DNA from: Dyadobacter bucti
GTDB taxonomy: Bacteria; Bacteroidota; Bacteroidia; Cytophagales; Spirosomataceae
DNA: 64,000 bases
Assembly: GCF_005869225.1 (NCBI RefSeq)
Contig: NZ_SWFP01000006.1
Location: 248,001-312,000, forward strand
Reading direction: 5' to 3'
Shown: positions 44,286 to 52,539 of the stretch, one piece after another
How the letters are laid out: every line of letters starts with the position of its first letter
Numbering within the stretch: the stretch's first letter is position 1
Made by a program: the position numbers and the translations under genes
Notes under the pieces: model-generated
Databases searched by the model: none
Told to the model about the DNA's origin: nothing
Seen by the model: the letters and a program-made list of their open reading frames with translations, nothing else

Positions 44286-45368
44286 ATGAAAACACTATTG
44301 TTCCTGCTTGTTGGTTTTTTGGGTATTGAGGCTTTGGCCCAATCGCCCGTTCGTGTTGCAGTTGCTGGCCTTAGCCATGGGCATGTAGGCTGGATTTTTA
44401 ACAGGGCTGATAAAAAAGACATTGAACTGGTAGGGATATACGAGACGAATCCGGATCTCGTCAATCTTTTTGCCAGTAAGTACAAGCTCGACAAGAAGAT
44501 TTTTTTCTCGGATCTCAATAAAATGCTTGACGAGGTGAAGCCGGAAGCTGTTTCTGCCTTTGGAGCGATCAACGAGCATATTACAATCGTAAAGGCCTGC
44601 GCGCCCCGAAAGATCCATGTCATGGTTGAAAAGCCGCTGGCTACCACTTTTGCGGATGCAAAGGAGATTCAGAAACTCGCAGAGCAGAATTCGATCCAGG
44701 TACTGACCAATTATGAAACGTCGTGGTATGCGAGCAATCAATATGTAAATGACCTTGTTCAGCAGGGCAAACTGGGCGATATCAGGAAAGTGATGGTTAA
44801 CGATGGGCATCAGGGGCCTAAAGAGATCGGGGTAAGTAAGGAATTTTTTGCGATTCTCACGGATCCGGTTAAGAATGGTGCTGGCGCCTTGGTCGATTTC
44901 GGTTGTTACGGGGCGAATCTCATGACCTGGTTGTTGAAAGGGGAACGCCCGCTTTCCGTAACAGCTGTAACGCACCAGAATAAGCCGGAAATTTACCAGA
45001 AAGTGGATGATGAGGCCTCGATCATCCTGCAATATCCCAAAGCTCAATGTATCATCCAGGCGTCCTGGAACTGGTCTTTTGGTAGAAAAGACATGGAAGT
45101 TTTTGGTAACAAAGGTTATGCAGTTGCCGTAAATGCGACGACAGTCAGGCAGCGGCTTGCGGAAAAATCGCCGGAAGAAACGATCAAGCTGGACCCTCGG
45201 CCTGCTCCTTACACCGATCCGTTTTCGGTGCTGGCGGATGTAGTTCAGGGAAGATTGAAACTGGACAAAAATGATTTATACGGATTGCCTATCAATGTTA
45301 CCGTGGTTGAAATTCTGGAATCGGCCAGAGAATCCGCAAAATCCGGGAAAACGGTGTTTTTGAATTAA
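44286..45368 (+). CDS. Gfo/Idh/MocA-family oxidoreductase with a signal peptide
   Basis: 360 residues. Residues 1-19 (FLLVGFLGIEALAQ) read as a Sec signal peptide. The Rossmann part then begins RVAVAGLSHGHVGWIF, with SHGH in place of the usual GxGxxG tail, and contains VEKPLATTFADA (the EKP motif) and a C-terminal substrate domain (GAGALVDFGCYGANLMTWLL). Exported members of this superfamily exist in Bacteroidota, where the cofactor may be bound before export. There is no twin-arginine motif. Paired with the ceramidase-like gene, 3 bases apart; the substrate is unknown. Confidence 0.85.
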   Translation: MKTLLFLLVGFLGIEALAQSPVRVAVAGLSHGHVGWIFNRADKKDIELVGIYETNPDLVNLFASKYKLDKKIFFSDLNKMLDEVKPEAVSAFGAINEHITIVKACAPRKIHVMVEKPLATTFADAKEIQKLAEQNSIQVLTNYETSWYASNQYVNDLVQQGKLGDIRKVMVNDGHQGPKEIGVSKEFFAILTDPVKNGAGALVDFGCYGANLMTWLLKGERPLSVTAVTHQNKPEIYQKVDDEASIILQYPKAQCIIQASWNWSFGRKDMEVFGNKGYAVAVNATTVRQRLAEKSPEETIKLDPRPAPYTDPFSVLADVVQGRLKLDKNDLYGLPINVTVVEILESARESAKSGKTVFLN

Positions 45369-45393
45369 TTAATGTAAATGATCTGAAATATTG

Positions 45394-45966
45394 ATGAATG
45401 ATGAATCGCGCTCCGTCCGTTTTTCACAAACCACACTGACAGAACTCATGATCCCTTCCTATGCCAATTTCGGCGGGAAAATTCATGGAGGAATTCTGCT
45501 TTCACTGATTGATAAAGTAGCATACGCATGTGCGGCGAGGCACGCCGGTACCTATTGCGTTACAGTATCAGTAGACGGCGTCGATTTTCTGGAACCTGTG
45601 GAGGTTGGGGATCTGGTTTCGTTGCATGCTTCTGTCAACTATGTCGGAAAAACCTCGCTGGTAATCGGAATCAGGGTGATCGCAGAAAATGTAAAAAATG
45701 GTATCCAGCGGCATACCAACACTTCTTATGTTACGATGGTCGCCAAAGGCGAGGATGACCGGCCGACAATGGTGCCACGTTTGCTGCTTGAAAACGAGGA
45801 AGATGCAAGGCGTTTTCTGGAAGCAATCAAACGAAGGGAGTTGAAAGAAAACTACCGGGATGCATTTGATAATGCAAAAACAAGGCTGGATGTGCAGGCA
45901 AATCTTGAAAAACTGACCCAGCAGCGGTGCGTAATTGGCTGGACAACAGAAAACCCTGATAAATAA
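45394..45966 (+). CDS. Acyl-CoA thioesterase, hotdog fold
   Basis: 190 residues from ATG 45394 (an in-frame TTG precedes it directly). The hotdog domain has MIPSYANFGGKIHGGILLSLIDKVAYACAARH (Asp/Gly active-site helix), TVSVDGVDFLEPVEVGDLV and NTSYVTMVAKGED. It is close to YciA/BACH-type thioesterases that hydrolyse medium- or long-chain acyl-CoA. A helical tail of about 50 residues follows (ARRFLEAIKRRELKENY). DUF2141 follows after 5 bases. Confidence 0.88.
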   Translation: MNDESRSVRFSQTTLTELMIPSYANFGGKIHGGILLSLIDKVAYACAARHAGTYCVTVSVDGVDFLEPVEVGDLVSLHASVNYVGKTSLVIGIRVIAENVKNGIQRHTNTSYVTMVAKGEDDRPTMVPRLLLENEEDARRFLEAIKRRELKENYRDAFDNAKTRLDVQANLEKLTQQRCVIGWTTENPDK

Positions 45967-45971
45967 TTACT

Positions 45972-46394
45972 ATGAATATTTTACTGCTGATATTTCTTTA
46001 TTTCCTGCCCTTTCTTCCGTCAGTCCCGGATGTGCCTTTTGCGGTTGAGATCACAAATGTGAAAAAAGCCAAGGGCAAACTGTGGATTGCTATATTTAAA
46101 CCTGATGAAAAGTTTGGTGAAAACGTTCAGCCTGGAATCTATAAGATTGTTGAAGTGAAAATGGCCGCTAACCAAACTGTGAATTTTAATTTGATACCTG
46201 GGAAGTATGCGCTAGCAGTTTTTCACGATCTGAATGGGAATAGTGTTTTGGACAAAAATTTCTTTGGGATTCCCAAAGAGCCTTATGGCTTCAGCAATGA
46301 TTTCCGGCCTAAATTTTCACCACCGTCATTTTCTGACTGCGCATTTGAGGTATCGGGTCCTGCACAGAAAATAGTTGTGAAACTTACTAACTGA
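45972..46394 (+). CDS. DUF2141 exported protein
   Basis: 140 residues. An N-terminal hydrophobic signal segment (ILLLIFLYFLPFLPSVP), then a small beta-sandwich typical of DUF2141: VEITNVKKAKGKLWIAIFK, NFNLIPGKYALAVFHDLNGNSVLDKNFFGIPKEPYGFSND and FEVSGPAQKIVVKL. The N-DLNGN-LD-N loop could bind calcium. Function unknown; the family is often found in Bacteroidota near lipid or carotenoid genes. Convergent with the HerA-like gene. Confidence 0.88.
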   Translation: MNILLLIFLYFLPFLPSVPDVPFAVEITNVKKAKGKLWIAIFKPDEKFGENVQPGIYKIVEVKMAANQTVNFNLIPGKYALAVFHDLNGNSVLDKNFFGIPKEPYGFSNDFRPKFSPPSFSDCAFEVSGPAQKIVVKLTN

Positions 46395-46405
46395 TATCGT
46401 CTTGT

Positions 46406-46445
46406 CCCTCTGAGAACCAATTGCACCGCTAATTGGCCCTCAGGG
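46406..46445. terminator. Hairpin between convergent genes, possible terminator
   Basis: Nested arms CCCT..GAG/CTCAGGG and CCAATT/AATTGG enclose an 8-base loop. There is no T-run, so termination is uncertain. Confidence 0.4.
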
Positions 46446-46478
46446 TAACATTGCAAATGTTTGACGCAAGGGATGTTT

Positions 46479-48035
46479 TCAAAACCCAAACAAACCACCG
46501 GTCTTCTTCCGGCTGCGGGTGGTGGTCCTGCCAAATAACATTCCGAAAACACCTCTGACGACCTCCCGGCCAATTTGTTTCGCGAGCGGTGATGAAAGTA
46601 CGTCTGAGATCATACCTCCTTCCTCTTTTGCCTTTTTCATTTCCTCTACTTCCTGCTTTGCCGCCGTTTCTGCGCGTGCACTTTCTTCCATTCGTTTTGT
46701 GAGGATTTCGTACGCACTTTCCGGGTCTATCGGGTCTTTGTATTTCATATAAAGATCCGATTGCTGAACATGGTTGTCATAATCGGCCTGTACCATGGGC
46801 CCCATAATAGATGTCGGAGGCAATAAATGCGTTGCAGCGACCTCGGTAGGAATACCTTTTTCATTCAGGACGGTAATTAATGCCTGCCCGATCCCCAGTG
46901 TCGTCAGTACCTGGTCGATCGCGTAGAAATCCGATCGCGGATAGGTTTTGACGGTTTGTTTCAGGGCATCTGCATCCTGAGGGGTAAAGGCGCGGAGCAC
47001 GTGCTGCACCCTGTTTCCAAGTTGGGATAGAACAGAAACGGGGACATCCTGTGCCATTTGTGTACAAAAGAAAATGCCCACACCTTTGGATCTGATCAGC
47101 CGTACTACCTGCTCGATCTGGTCGAGGAAAGCTTTCGGGGCATCTTTGAACAACAAATGCGCTTCATCGAGGAAAAATACCAGTTTGGGTTTATCCAGGT
47201 CGCCAGCCTCCGGTAATTTCTGGTAGAGCTCGGCCAGAAGACTGAGCATGAATGTGGAAAACAAAGCTGGTTTGTCTTGCACATCAGAAATATTGAGCAA
47301 ACTGATGACACCCTGGCCGTCGACACGGCTGATGAGATCAGTGATATCAAAGGATTTTTCGCCAAAGATGGACCCAACACCCTGCTGTTCCAGTGCGACG
47401 ATCTTGCGTAATATGGTGCCTGCGGTTGAAGTGGAAATGCTGCCGTAATCGGCTTTGATTTCTGCCGCACCGGGACCTTCCGACAGGTAATTGAGCACTT
47501 TTTTCAAGTCGTTCAGATCCACCATCGGCAGCTCTTTATCGTCCGCATACTTGAACAGGATTGCCAGCACGCCTGCCTGGGTATCATTTAATTCAAATAT
47601 TTTGGAGAGCAGTATCGGGCCGAATTCCAGAATGGTCGCCCGCATCTGCGCACCCTTTTGTCCGCTCAGCGAATAGAGTTCCACCGGAAAACCTTTGGGT
47701 TCGAAAACGGTACCGAGTATCTGAGATCGTTCTTCGAGCACGGCATTGGTTTTTCCCGGCTGGGCTATTCCGGAAAGATCTCCCTTGATATCCGACATAA
47801 AAACTGGTACTCCCGCGGCGGATAATTGCTCTGCCAAGACCTGTAAAGTCCGCGTCTTTCCTGAACCGGTTGCCCCGGCTACCAGACCGTGGCGGTTCAT
47901 CATCCGCAAAGGCAGGTTCACTTTCGCGTCGCTTATGATTTCACCGTCTAGTATGCCGGAGCCCAAATGAATGACAGGTTTGTCGGTATGATATGATTTC
48001 TGGATAGCCGCAACGAATTGATCTTTTTTTGACAC
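46479..48035 (-). CDS. HerA-like ATPase, DUF853 (YjgR) family
   Basis: 518 residues, cytosolic P-loop NTPase. VAGATGSGKTRTLQVLAEQL is the Walker A (about 50-69), DIKGDLSGIAQPG follows, KLVFFLDEAHLLFKDAPKAF is the Walker B, and RLIRSKGVGIFFCTQMAQDVP and NRVQHVLRAFTPQDADAL are the sensor and arginine regions of the HerA/FtsK superfamily. The C-terminus has a Glu/Lys coiled stretch and a basic tail (RTTTRSRKKTGGLFGF). The biological role of DUF853 proteins is not established. No NurA partner is nearby. Confidence 0.92.
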   Translation of the reverse strand: MSKKDQFVAAIQKSYHTDKPVIHLGSGILDGEIISDAKVNLPLRMMNRHGLVAGATGSGKTRTLQVLAEQLSAAGVPVFMSDIKGDLSGIAQPGKTNAVLEERSQILGTVFEPKGFPVELYSLSGQKGAQMRATILEFGPILLSKIFELNDTQAGVLAILFKYADDKELPMVDLNDLKKVLNYLSEGPGAAEIKADYGSISTSTAGTILRKIVALEQQGVGSIFGEKSFDITDLISRVDGQGVISLLNISDVQDKPALFSTFMLSLLAELYQKLPEAGDLDKPKLVFFLDEAHLLFKDAPKAFLDQIEQVVRLIRSKGVGIFFCTQMAQDVPVSVLSQLGNRVQHVLRAFTPQDADALKQTVKTYPRSDFYAIDQVLTTLGIGQALITVLNEKGIPTEVAATHLLPPTSIMGPMVQADYDNHVQQSDLYMKYKDPIDPESAYEILTKRMEESARAETAAKQEVEEMKKAKEEGGMISDVLSSPLAKQIGREVVRGVFGMLFGRTTTRSRKKTGGLFGF

Positions 48036-48253
48036 AGAAATACAGGTTATGGTTTGTGAAATGTTAATTTACCAAATTTATATGTTTTGGCAGAAATCCA
48101 AGGGAGGTGCCTCTAATTTTCCAAATAAGAATCTTTGGTGATATTATATTACTTTTCGTATATTATTCTAATTGCAAAATTATATTAGGTATTTTGGTAT
48201 ATTCGCTTAATTATTATTCTGAAAAATCATTTCATAGACAATACTTACCCTTT

Positions 48254-49270
48254 ATGCTGAGCAGAGTTGCAAATTCAATTTACTGGATGAATCGTTACAT
48301 GGAGCGGGTGGAGAATTATGCCCGTTTCGTAGGAGTTAATTTTAATCTGGCATTGGATCTTCCGCCTGACGTGGATGAGCAATGGGAGCCACTTCTGATT
48401 GCAACTGCGGATCATTTTTTGTTTTACAAATATTACGAGAAGCCAACAAAGGAAGATGTGATCCATTTCATGACCTTTGATAAACGCAATCCGAATTCTA
48501 TTATCAGCTGTCTTTACGAAGCAAGGGAAAATGCCCGCACGATCCGTGAAACGATCTCGAAGGAGATGTGGGAGAGTATCAATACCTTTTATCTGTCGAT
48601 CCGTGGGACTTCTCCTGACAATTTCAGGAATATGGACCACATGCAGTCGTATTTTACAGATATCCGTAAAAGCTGCCAGCTTTTTCATGGGGTTGTGGAC
48701 GCTTCGATCACGCGAAATGAAGCCTGGCATTTCGGCAGGCTGGGCCGCCATATCGAGCGGGCAGATAAATGCTCGCGTTTTCTGGATGTCAAATATTTTA
48801 CGCTTTTGCAGGATTCGGGGACGTCGGGTTCCACGCTCGACCTGATGCTGTGGACGGCCGTTCTGAAATCGGTGAGTGCATATAATATGTACCGTCAAAC
48901 GCACCGGGCGCTTACACCTATGAACATTGTCGCATTTCTGATCCTGGATAAACTATTCCCGAGATCGATCGCATATTGTGTCCGTCAGGCGGAGCTTTCG
49001 TTGTATGCTATTGCCGGAACGATACCTGAACGCGGATACAACAACCCCGCTGAGCGCGCGCTGAGCAAGATACGCGCCGAACTGGAGTTTACAGATGTGG
49101 AAGATGTATTCAAAATGGGCCTGCACGAATATCTTGATAAGTTTCAGACCAAAAACAATGAGGTCGATAATGCTATTTTCGACATGTATTTTGGCCTTGA
49201 AACAGGACAGTCGCAAAGCCAGTCGATGGTACAAACCAGCGGGCAGTTCAAAAGTCAGTGGATGAACTGA
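48254..49270 (+). CDS. Alpha-E domain protein (DUF403)
   Basis: 338 residues from ATG 48254 (MLSRVANSIYWMNRYMERVENYAR, the family start). All-helical, with NARTIRETISKEMWESINTFY, FHGVVDASITRNEAWHFGRLGRHIERADKCSRFLD and PEYY-like helices, the alpha-E signature. These proteins are encoded with Anbu proteasome-like subunits, transglutaminases and often an ATP-grasp protein, a set proposed to make and process a peptide tag. Here it heads alpha-E/Anbu/transglutaminase. The in-frame ATG at 48107 would add 49 hydrophobic, low-complexity residues foreign to the family. Confidence 0.93.
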   Translation: MLSRVANSIYWMNRYMERVENYARFVGVNFNLALDLPPDVDEQWEPLLIATADHFLFYKYYEKPTKEDVIHFMTFDKRNPNSIISCLYEARENARTIRETISKEMWESINTFYLSIRGTSPDNFRNMDHMQSYFTDIRKSCQLFHGVVDASITRNEAWHFGRLGRHIERADKCSRFLDVKYFTLLQDSGTSGSTLDLMLWTAVLKSVSAYNMYRQTHRALTPMNIVAFLILDKLFPRSIAYCVRQAELSLYAIAGTIPERGYNNPAERALSKIRAELEFTDVEDVFKMGLHEYLDKFQTKNNEVDNAIFDMYFGLETGQSQSQSMVQTSGQFKSQWMN

Positions 49271-49322
49271 GCAAACTTTTTATAAATTAGCGGACTATAA
49301 AATAATACAGCGCCGCACAAAT

Positions 49323-50057
49323 ATGACATATTGCCTAGGGATAAAAGTAGCAAGCGGCCTTGTGGCCATTGCCGATACCCGTCTTACCTCCGGAACAGAA
49401 GTATCAACCAATAAAAAGGTTTCCGTTTACCAATCCAAAAAGCATTCGATTTTCGTCATGACATCAGGGTTGAGGTCGGTGCGTGATAAAGCGATTACTT
49501 ATTTTAAAGAAGTGCTGGAAGAAAGGGATGCCTCTTTTAATAAGCTGTATAAAGCAGTGAATGCTTTGGGAGAACAAGTCAGACGGGTTGCGGAAGAAGA
49601 CAGGCAATCGTTAAATGCGGCCGGCTTATCCTTCAATCTGTTTGCTATTGTCGGCGGTCAGCTTGAAAATGATACCGAGCACAAGCTTTTTTTATTGTAT
49701 CCTGAGGGCAATTGGGTGGAAGTGGGGGACGGGTCGCCTTTCATCATTATCGGAAATTCAGGATATGGCAAACCGCTGCTTTACCGGAGCCTCAGATTCG
49801 ATTCGTCGATGCAGGATGCGCTGAAAATCGGTTTTCTGTCTTTTGATTCGACGAGGGTCAGCTCCAATGATGTCGATTATCCTATTGATGTGATTATGTA
49901 TGAAAAAGACTCATTTCAAATCATTGAGCACCGGTTTGAAAAGGATGATCTGGATTATGTAGGCAAACAGTGGAGTGCACTTTTAAGTAATTCGGTTCAA
50001 AAACTTCCAATGGAGTGGATGGATCCGGTTTTTAACAAAATTGAAGAAACTTCATGA
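49323..50057 (+). CDS. Anbu (ancestral beta subunit), proteasome-type peptidase
   Basis: 244 residues. Begins MTYCLGIKVASGLVAIADTRL: Thr2 would be the N-terminal nucleophile after Met removal, Asp18 matches the proteasome Asp and the KK at 31-32 the catalytic Lys. SIFVMTSGLRSVRDKAI and PFIIIGNSGYGKPLLYRSL are Anbu-type strands. Anbu assembles into open helical or ring-like complexes, and its substrates are not known. The TGA stop overlaps the next start (ATGA at 50054), so it is coupled to the transglutaminase gene. Confidence 0.93.
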   Translation: MTYCLGIKVASGLVAIADTRLTSGTEVSTNKKVSVYQSKKHSIFVMTSGLRSVRDKAITYFKEVLEERDASFNKLYKAVNALGEQVRRVAEEDRQSLNAAGLSFNLFAIVGGQLENDTEHKLFLLYPEGNWVEVGDGSPFIIIGNSGYGKPLLYRSLRFDSSMQDALKIGFLSFDSTRVSSNDVDYPIDVIMYEKDSFQIIEHRFEKDDLDYVGKQWSALLSNSVQKLPMEWMDPVFNKIEETS

Positions 50058-50899
50058 ATCTGAAAGTAAGGCATTCACTGGAATATCAGTACAATTTTCC
50101 GGTGGTGCTGGAAAATCATATTTTATATTTATATCCAAGATTTTATCCCCACCAGCGGCTGCTGGACTATACGCTTCTGGTGGATCCGCTGCCGTCCAAG
50201 ATTGTCAAGAATATTGATGCCGAAAGTAATGTGCAGCACGTTGCTTATTTTTTCAGACAGCCTGTAAGCAGGTTGTTCGTTGAAGCGGTCATTACTATCA
50301 GATCAGAACCGGTCAATGTTTTCGATTTTGTCCTGTTTCCGTTCGAATCCTCAAAGATCCCATTTTTGTACGAGAACCGGATATTTAAGTACCTGATCCC
50401 TTATCTGGATAAATCGGACGTGACGGTTGCGGTGGAGCAGTTTGCGCGAAATATAGCGGAGCAGGTTCACTGGGAAACTACTCCGTTTCTTGTAGAACTG
50501 AGTCAGCGGATCGCCAACAACTTTATTTACCAAAACAGGATATATGGTACGGCATATCCTCCTGACGATACATTACGGGATAAAATGGGCTCCTGCCGGG
50601 AATTTACACGGCTTTACATGGCAGCCTGCAGGAGCGTTGGAATTGCTGCAAGATTTGTGAGCGGCTACCTTTATGGAAATCCGATGCAGGCCCATGAATT
50701 ACATGCCTGGGCAGAAGTTTATCTCCCCGGCGCAGGATGGAGAGGATTCGATCCCACGGAGGGTAAAGTGGTGGAGAACAGGCATATTAGCATGGGTGCT
50801 TCTGCGGATTTTGACCAGCTGGCACCTGTTACGGGTTCGTTTCTTGGCTTTACCAATTCTTCCCTGATTACCCGTCTTGACATCACTTCGGTGCAATAA
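50054..50899 (+). CDS. Transglutaminase-family protein of the Anbu cluster
   Basis: 281 residues, no signal peptide. The N-terminal beta domain (MNLKVRHSLEYQYNFPVVLENHIL-type, about 1-85) is the bacterial transglutaminase N-terminal region. The core has GSCREFTRLYMAACRSVG (Cys), MQAHELHAWAEVYLPG (His) and GWRGFDPTEGK (Asp). It likely acts as a protease or amidase on the same substrate as the co-translated Anbu. The order alpha-E, Anbu, transglutaminase is a known set in many bacteria. Confidence 0.93.
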   Translation: MNLKVRHSLEYQYNFPVVLENHILYLYPRFYPHQRLLDYTLLVDPLPSKIVKNIDAESNVQHVAYFFRQPVSRLFVEAVITIRSEPVNVFDFVLFPFESSKIPFLYENRIFKYLIPYLDKSDVTVAVEQFARNIAEQVHWETTPFLVELSQRIANNFIYQNRIYGTAYPPDDTLRDKMGSCREFTRLYMAACRSVGIAARFVSGYLYGNPMQAHELHAWAEVYLPGAGWRGFDPTEGKVVENRHISMGASADFDQLAPVTGSFLGFTNSSLITRLDITSVQ

Positions 50900-50968
50900 T
50901 TACAATATGTATGATGTCAAATGTTGGTTTGTCTGAAGAAAAATCCGGCTGGAGAGAGGGAAATTTAG

Positions 50969-50976
50969 TATTTTTG
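50969..50976 (+). promoter_or_regulatory. -7 promoter element of the phosphohexomutase gene
   Basis: TATTTTTG matches TAnnTTTG and lies 29 bases before the GTG start at 51006. A matching -33 at the right spacing is not evident. Confidence 0.55.
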
Positions 50977-51005
50977 CAACCAAACAAACAGAGGAATTCT
51001 AGATC

Positions 51006-52409
51006 GTGACGTTAATCAAATCTATCTCGGGAATCAGAGGTATTGTGGGTGGAAAATCGGGTGAGGCGCTAACTCCGGTTGATGTTGTAAAATTTGCGGC
51101 GGCATACGGAACATGGCTGAGGCGTAGTAATCCACAGAATTTAAAGGTAATAATTGGCAGAGATGCCCGCCTGTCAGGAGAAATGGTTAGCCGACTGGTG
51201 GCCGGAACTTTGCAGGGAGTAGGGCTTCATGTGACGGATTTAGGTCTTTCTACAACGCCAACAGTTGAAATCGCGGTAATCTCTGAGAAAGCTGCTGGTG
51301 GTATTATTTTAACAGCCAGCCATAATCCCATTCAGTGGAACGCACTTAAATTACTGAATCACGAAGGCGAGTTCATTTCAGAGGAAGACGGGGCTGAGGT
51401 TCTGAGGATTGCTGATCAGGAAGATTTCGTGTTTGTGGACGTTAAGAAAATCGGAAGCTATACTTCTGACGACACTTATCTGCAGAAACATATTGAGCAA
51501 GTACTTGCCTTGCCGTTGGTTGATGTCGATGCGATCAAAAATGCCAATTTCAGGATTGTTGTAGATGCAGTAAACTCTACCGGAGGCATCGTTGTTCCAA
51601 TGCTGCTTGAAGCATTGGGTGTAGCAACGAAGAACATCAAAAAACTAAACTGCGACCCTACCGGAAACTTTGCCCATAATCCTGAACCACTTCCTGAACA
51701 TTTACGGGAGATCAGCAAAGAGCTGAAAGACGGTGCTTTTAACCTCGGTATTGTAGTGGATCCCGATGTAGACCGGCTGGCATTGATGTGCGAGGACGGA
51801 ACACCTTTCGGAGAGGAATATACTCTGGTTGCAGTAGCGGATTTTGTATTGAAAAACACTCCCGGCAACACAGTTTCAAACTTGTCATCGACCGCTGCGC
51901 TCCGTGATATTACTGTCAAGACTGGCGGTAAATATTTCGCTTCGGCAGTTGGAGAGGTGAATGTCGTTACGATGATGAAAGAGCAAAATGCAATTATCGG
52001 CGGCGAAGGAAACGGTGGTGTTATTTATCCGGAAAGCCATTATGGTCGGGATGCGCTGGTAGGAATTGCGCTTTTTCTTACGCATCTGGCGAAGTTTGGT
52101 AAAACTGTATCCGTTTTGCGCAGAGCATATCCAAGTTATTATATTTCAAAAAACAAGATTGAGCTTACTCCGGATATCAATGTAGACAATATATTGAGCC
52201 GCATACAGGCCAGGTATTCAAAGCAGCCATTAAATACGATCGATGGCGTCAGGATTGAATTTGACCGGGAGTGGGTCCATTTGAGAAAATCAAATACCGA
52301 GCCGATCATCAGAATATATTCAGAGTCAGAAACACAGACCACAGCGACCAATCTGGCCAACAAGATAATTTCTGACATAAAAGAGATTATTTCTGAGCCA
52401 AAGAAATAA
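51006..52409 (+). CDS. Phosphohexomutase (phosphoglucosamine/phosphomannomutase family)
   Basis: 467 residues from GTG 51006. An in-frame TAG at 51000-51002 leaves GTG as the first possible start, and KSISGIRGIVGG is the family N-terminus. The phosphoserine loop TASHNPIQWNALKLL, metal loop VDPDVDRLALM, sugar loop GEGNGGVIYP and phosphate loop RKSNTEPIIRIYSES are all present. Most likely GlmM, which makes glucosamine-1-phosphate for the cell wall, but ManB-type function is not excluded because Bacteroidota often have just this form. Confidence 0.9.
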   Translation: MTLIKSISGIRGIVGGKSGEALTPVDVVKFAAAYGTWLRRSNPQNLKVIIGRDARLSGEMVSRLVAGTLQGVGLHVTDLGLSTTPTVEIAVISEKAAGGIILTASHNPIQWNALKLLNHEGEFISEEDGAEVLRIADQEDFVFVDVKKIGSYTSDDTYLQKHIEQVLALPLVDVDAIKNANFRIVVDAVNSTGGIVVPMLLEALGVATKNIKKLNCDPTGNFAHNPEPLPEHLREISKELKDGAFNLGIVVDPDVDRLALMCEDGTPFGEEYTLVAVADFVLKNTPGNTVSNLSSTAALRDITVKTGGKYFASAVGEVNVVTMMKEQNAIIGGEGNGGVIYPESHYGRDALVGIALFLTHLAKFGKTVSVLRRAYPSYYISKNKIELTPDINVDNILSRIQARYSKQPLNTIDGVRIEFDREWVHLRKSNTEPIIRIYSESETQTTATNLANKIISDIKEIISEPKK

Positions 52410-52422
52410 TAATATTTGCCGG

Positions 52423-52478
52423 ATTGCCAGTTTGGGGTCTTTGCTTTCACGGAAGTATCGACGAACAAAACTGGCAAT
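52423..52478 (+). terminator. Long-loop hairpin after the phosphohexomutase gene
   Basis: Perfect 11-bp arms (52423-52433 and 52468-52478) with a 34-base loop, then TTTCTTGTTT. The loop is long for a terminator, so this is tentative. Confidence 0.4.
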
Positions 52479-52539
52479 TTCTTGTTTATAAGAGGTAACC
52501 CTGTAATTGGTTTACATTCCTCACATTTAATGTATTGAA

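Noticed and set aside
46479..48035. HerA-like ATPase as part of a defence system
   Set aside because: DUF853 proteins occur as housekeeping genes, and there is no nuclease, SIR2 or other defence partner nearby.
48107..48253. N-terminal extension of the alpha-E protein
   Set aside because: Hydrophobic chance sequence in AT-rich DNA; the family begins MLSRVANSIYWM.
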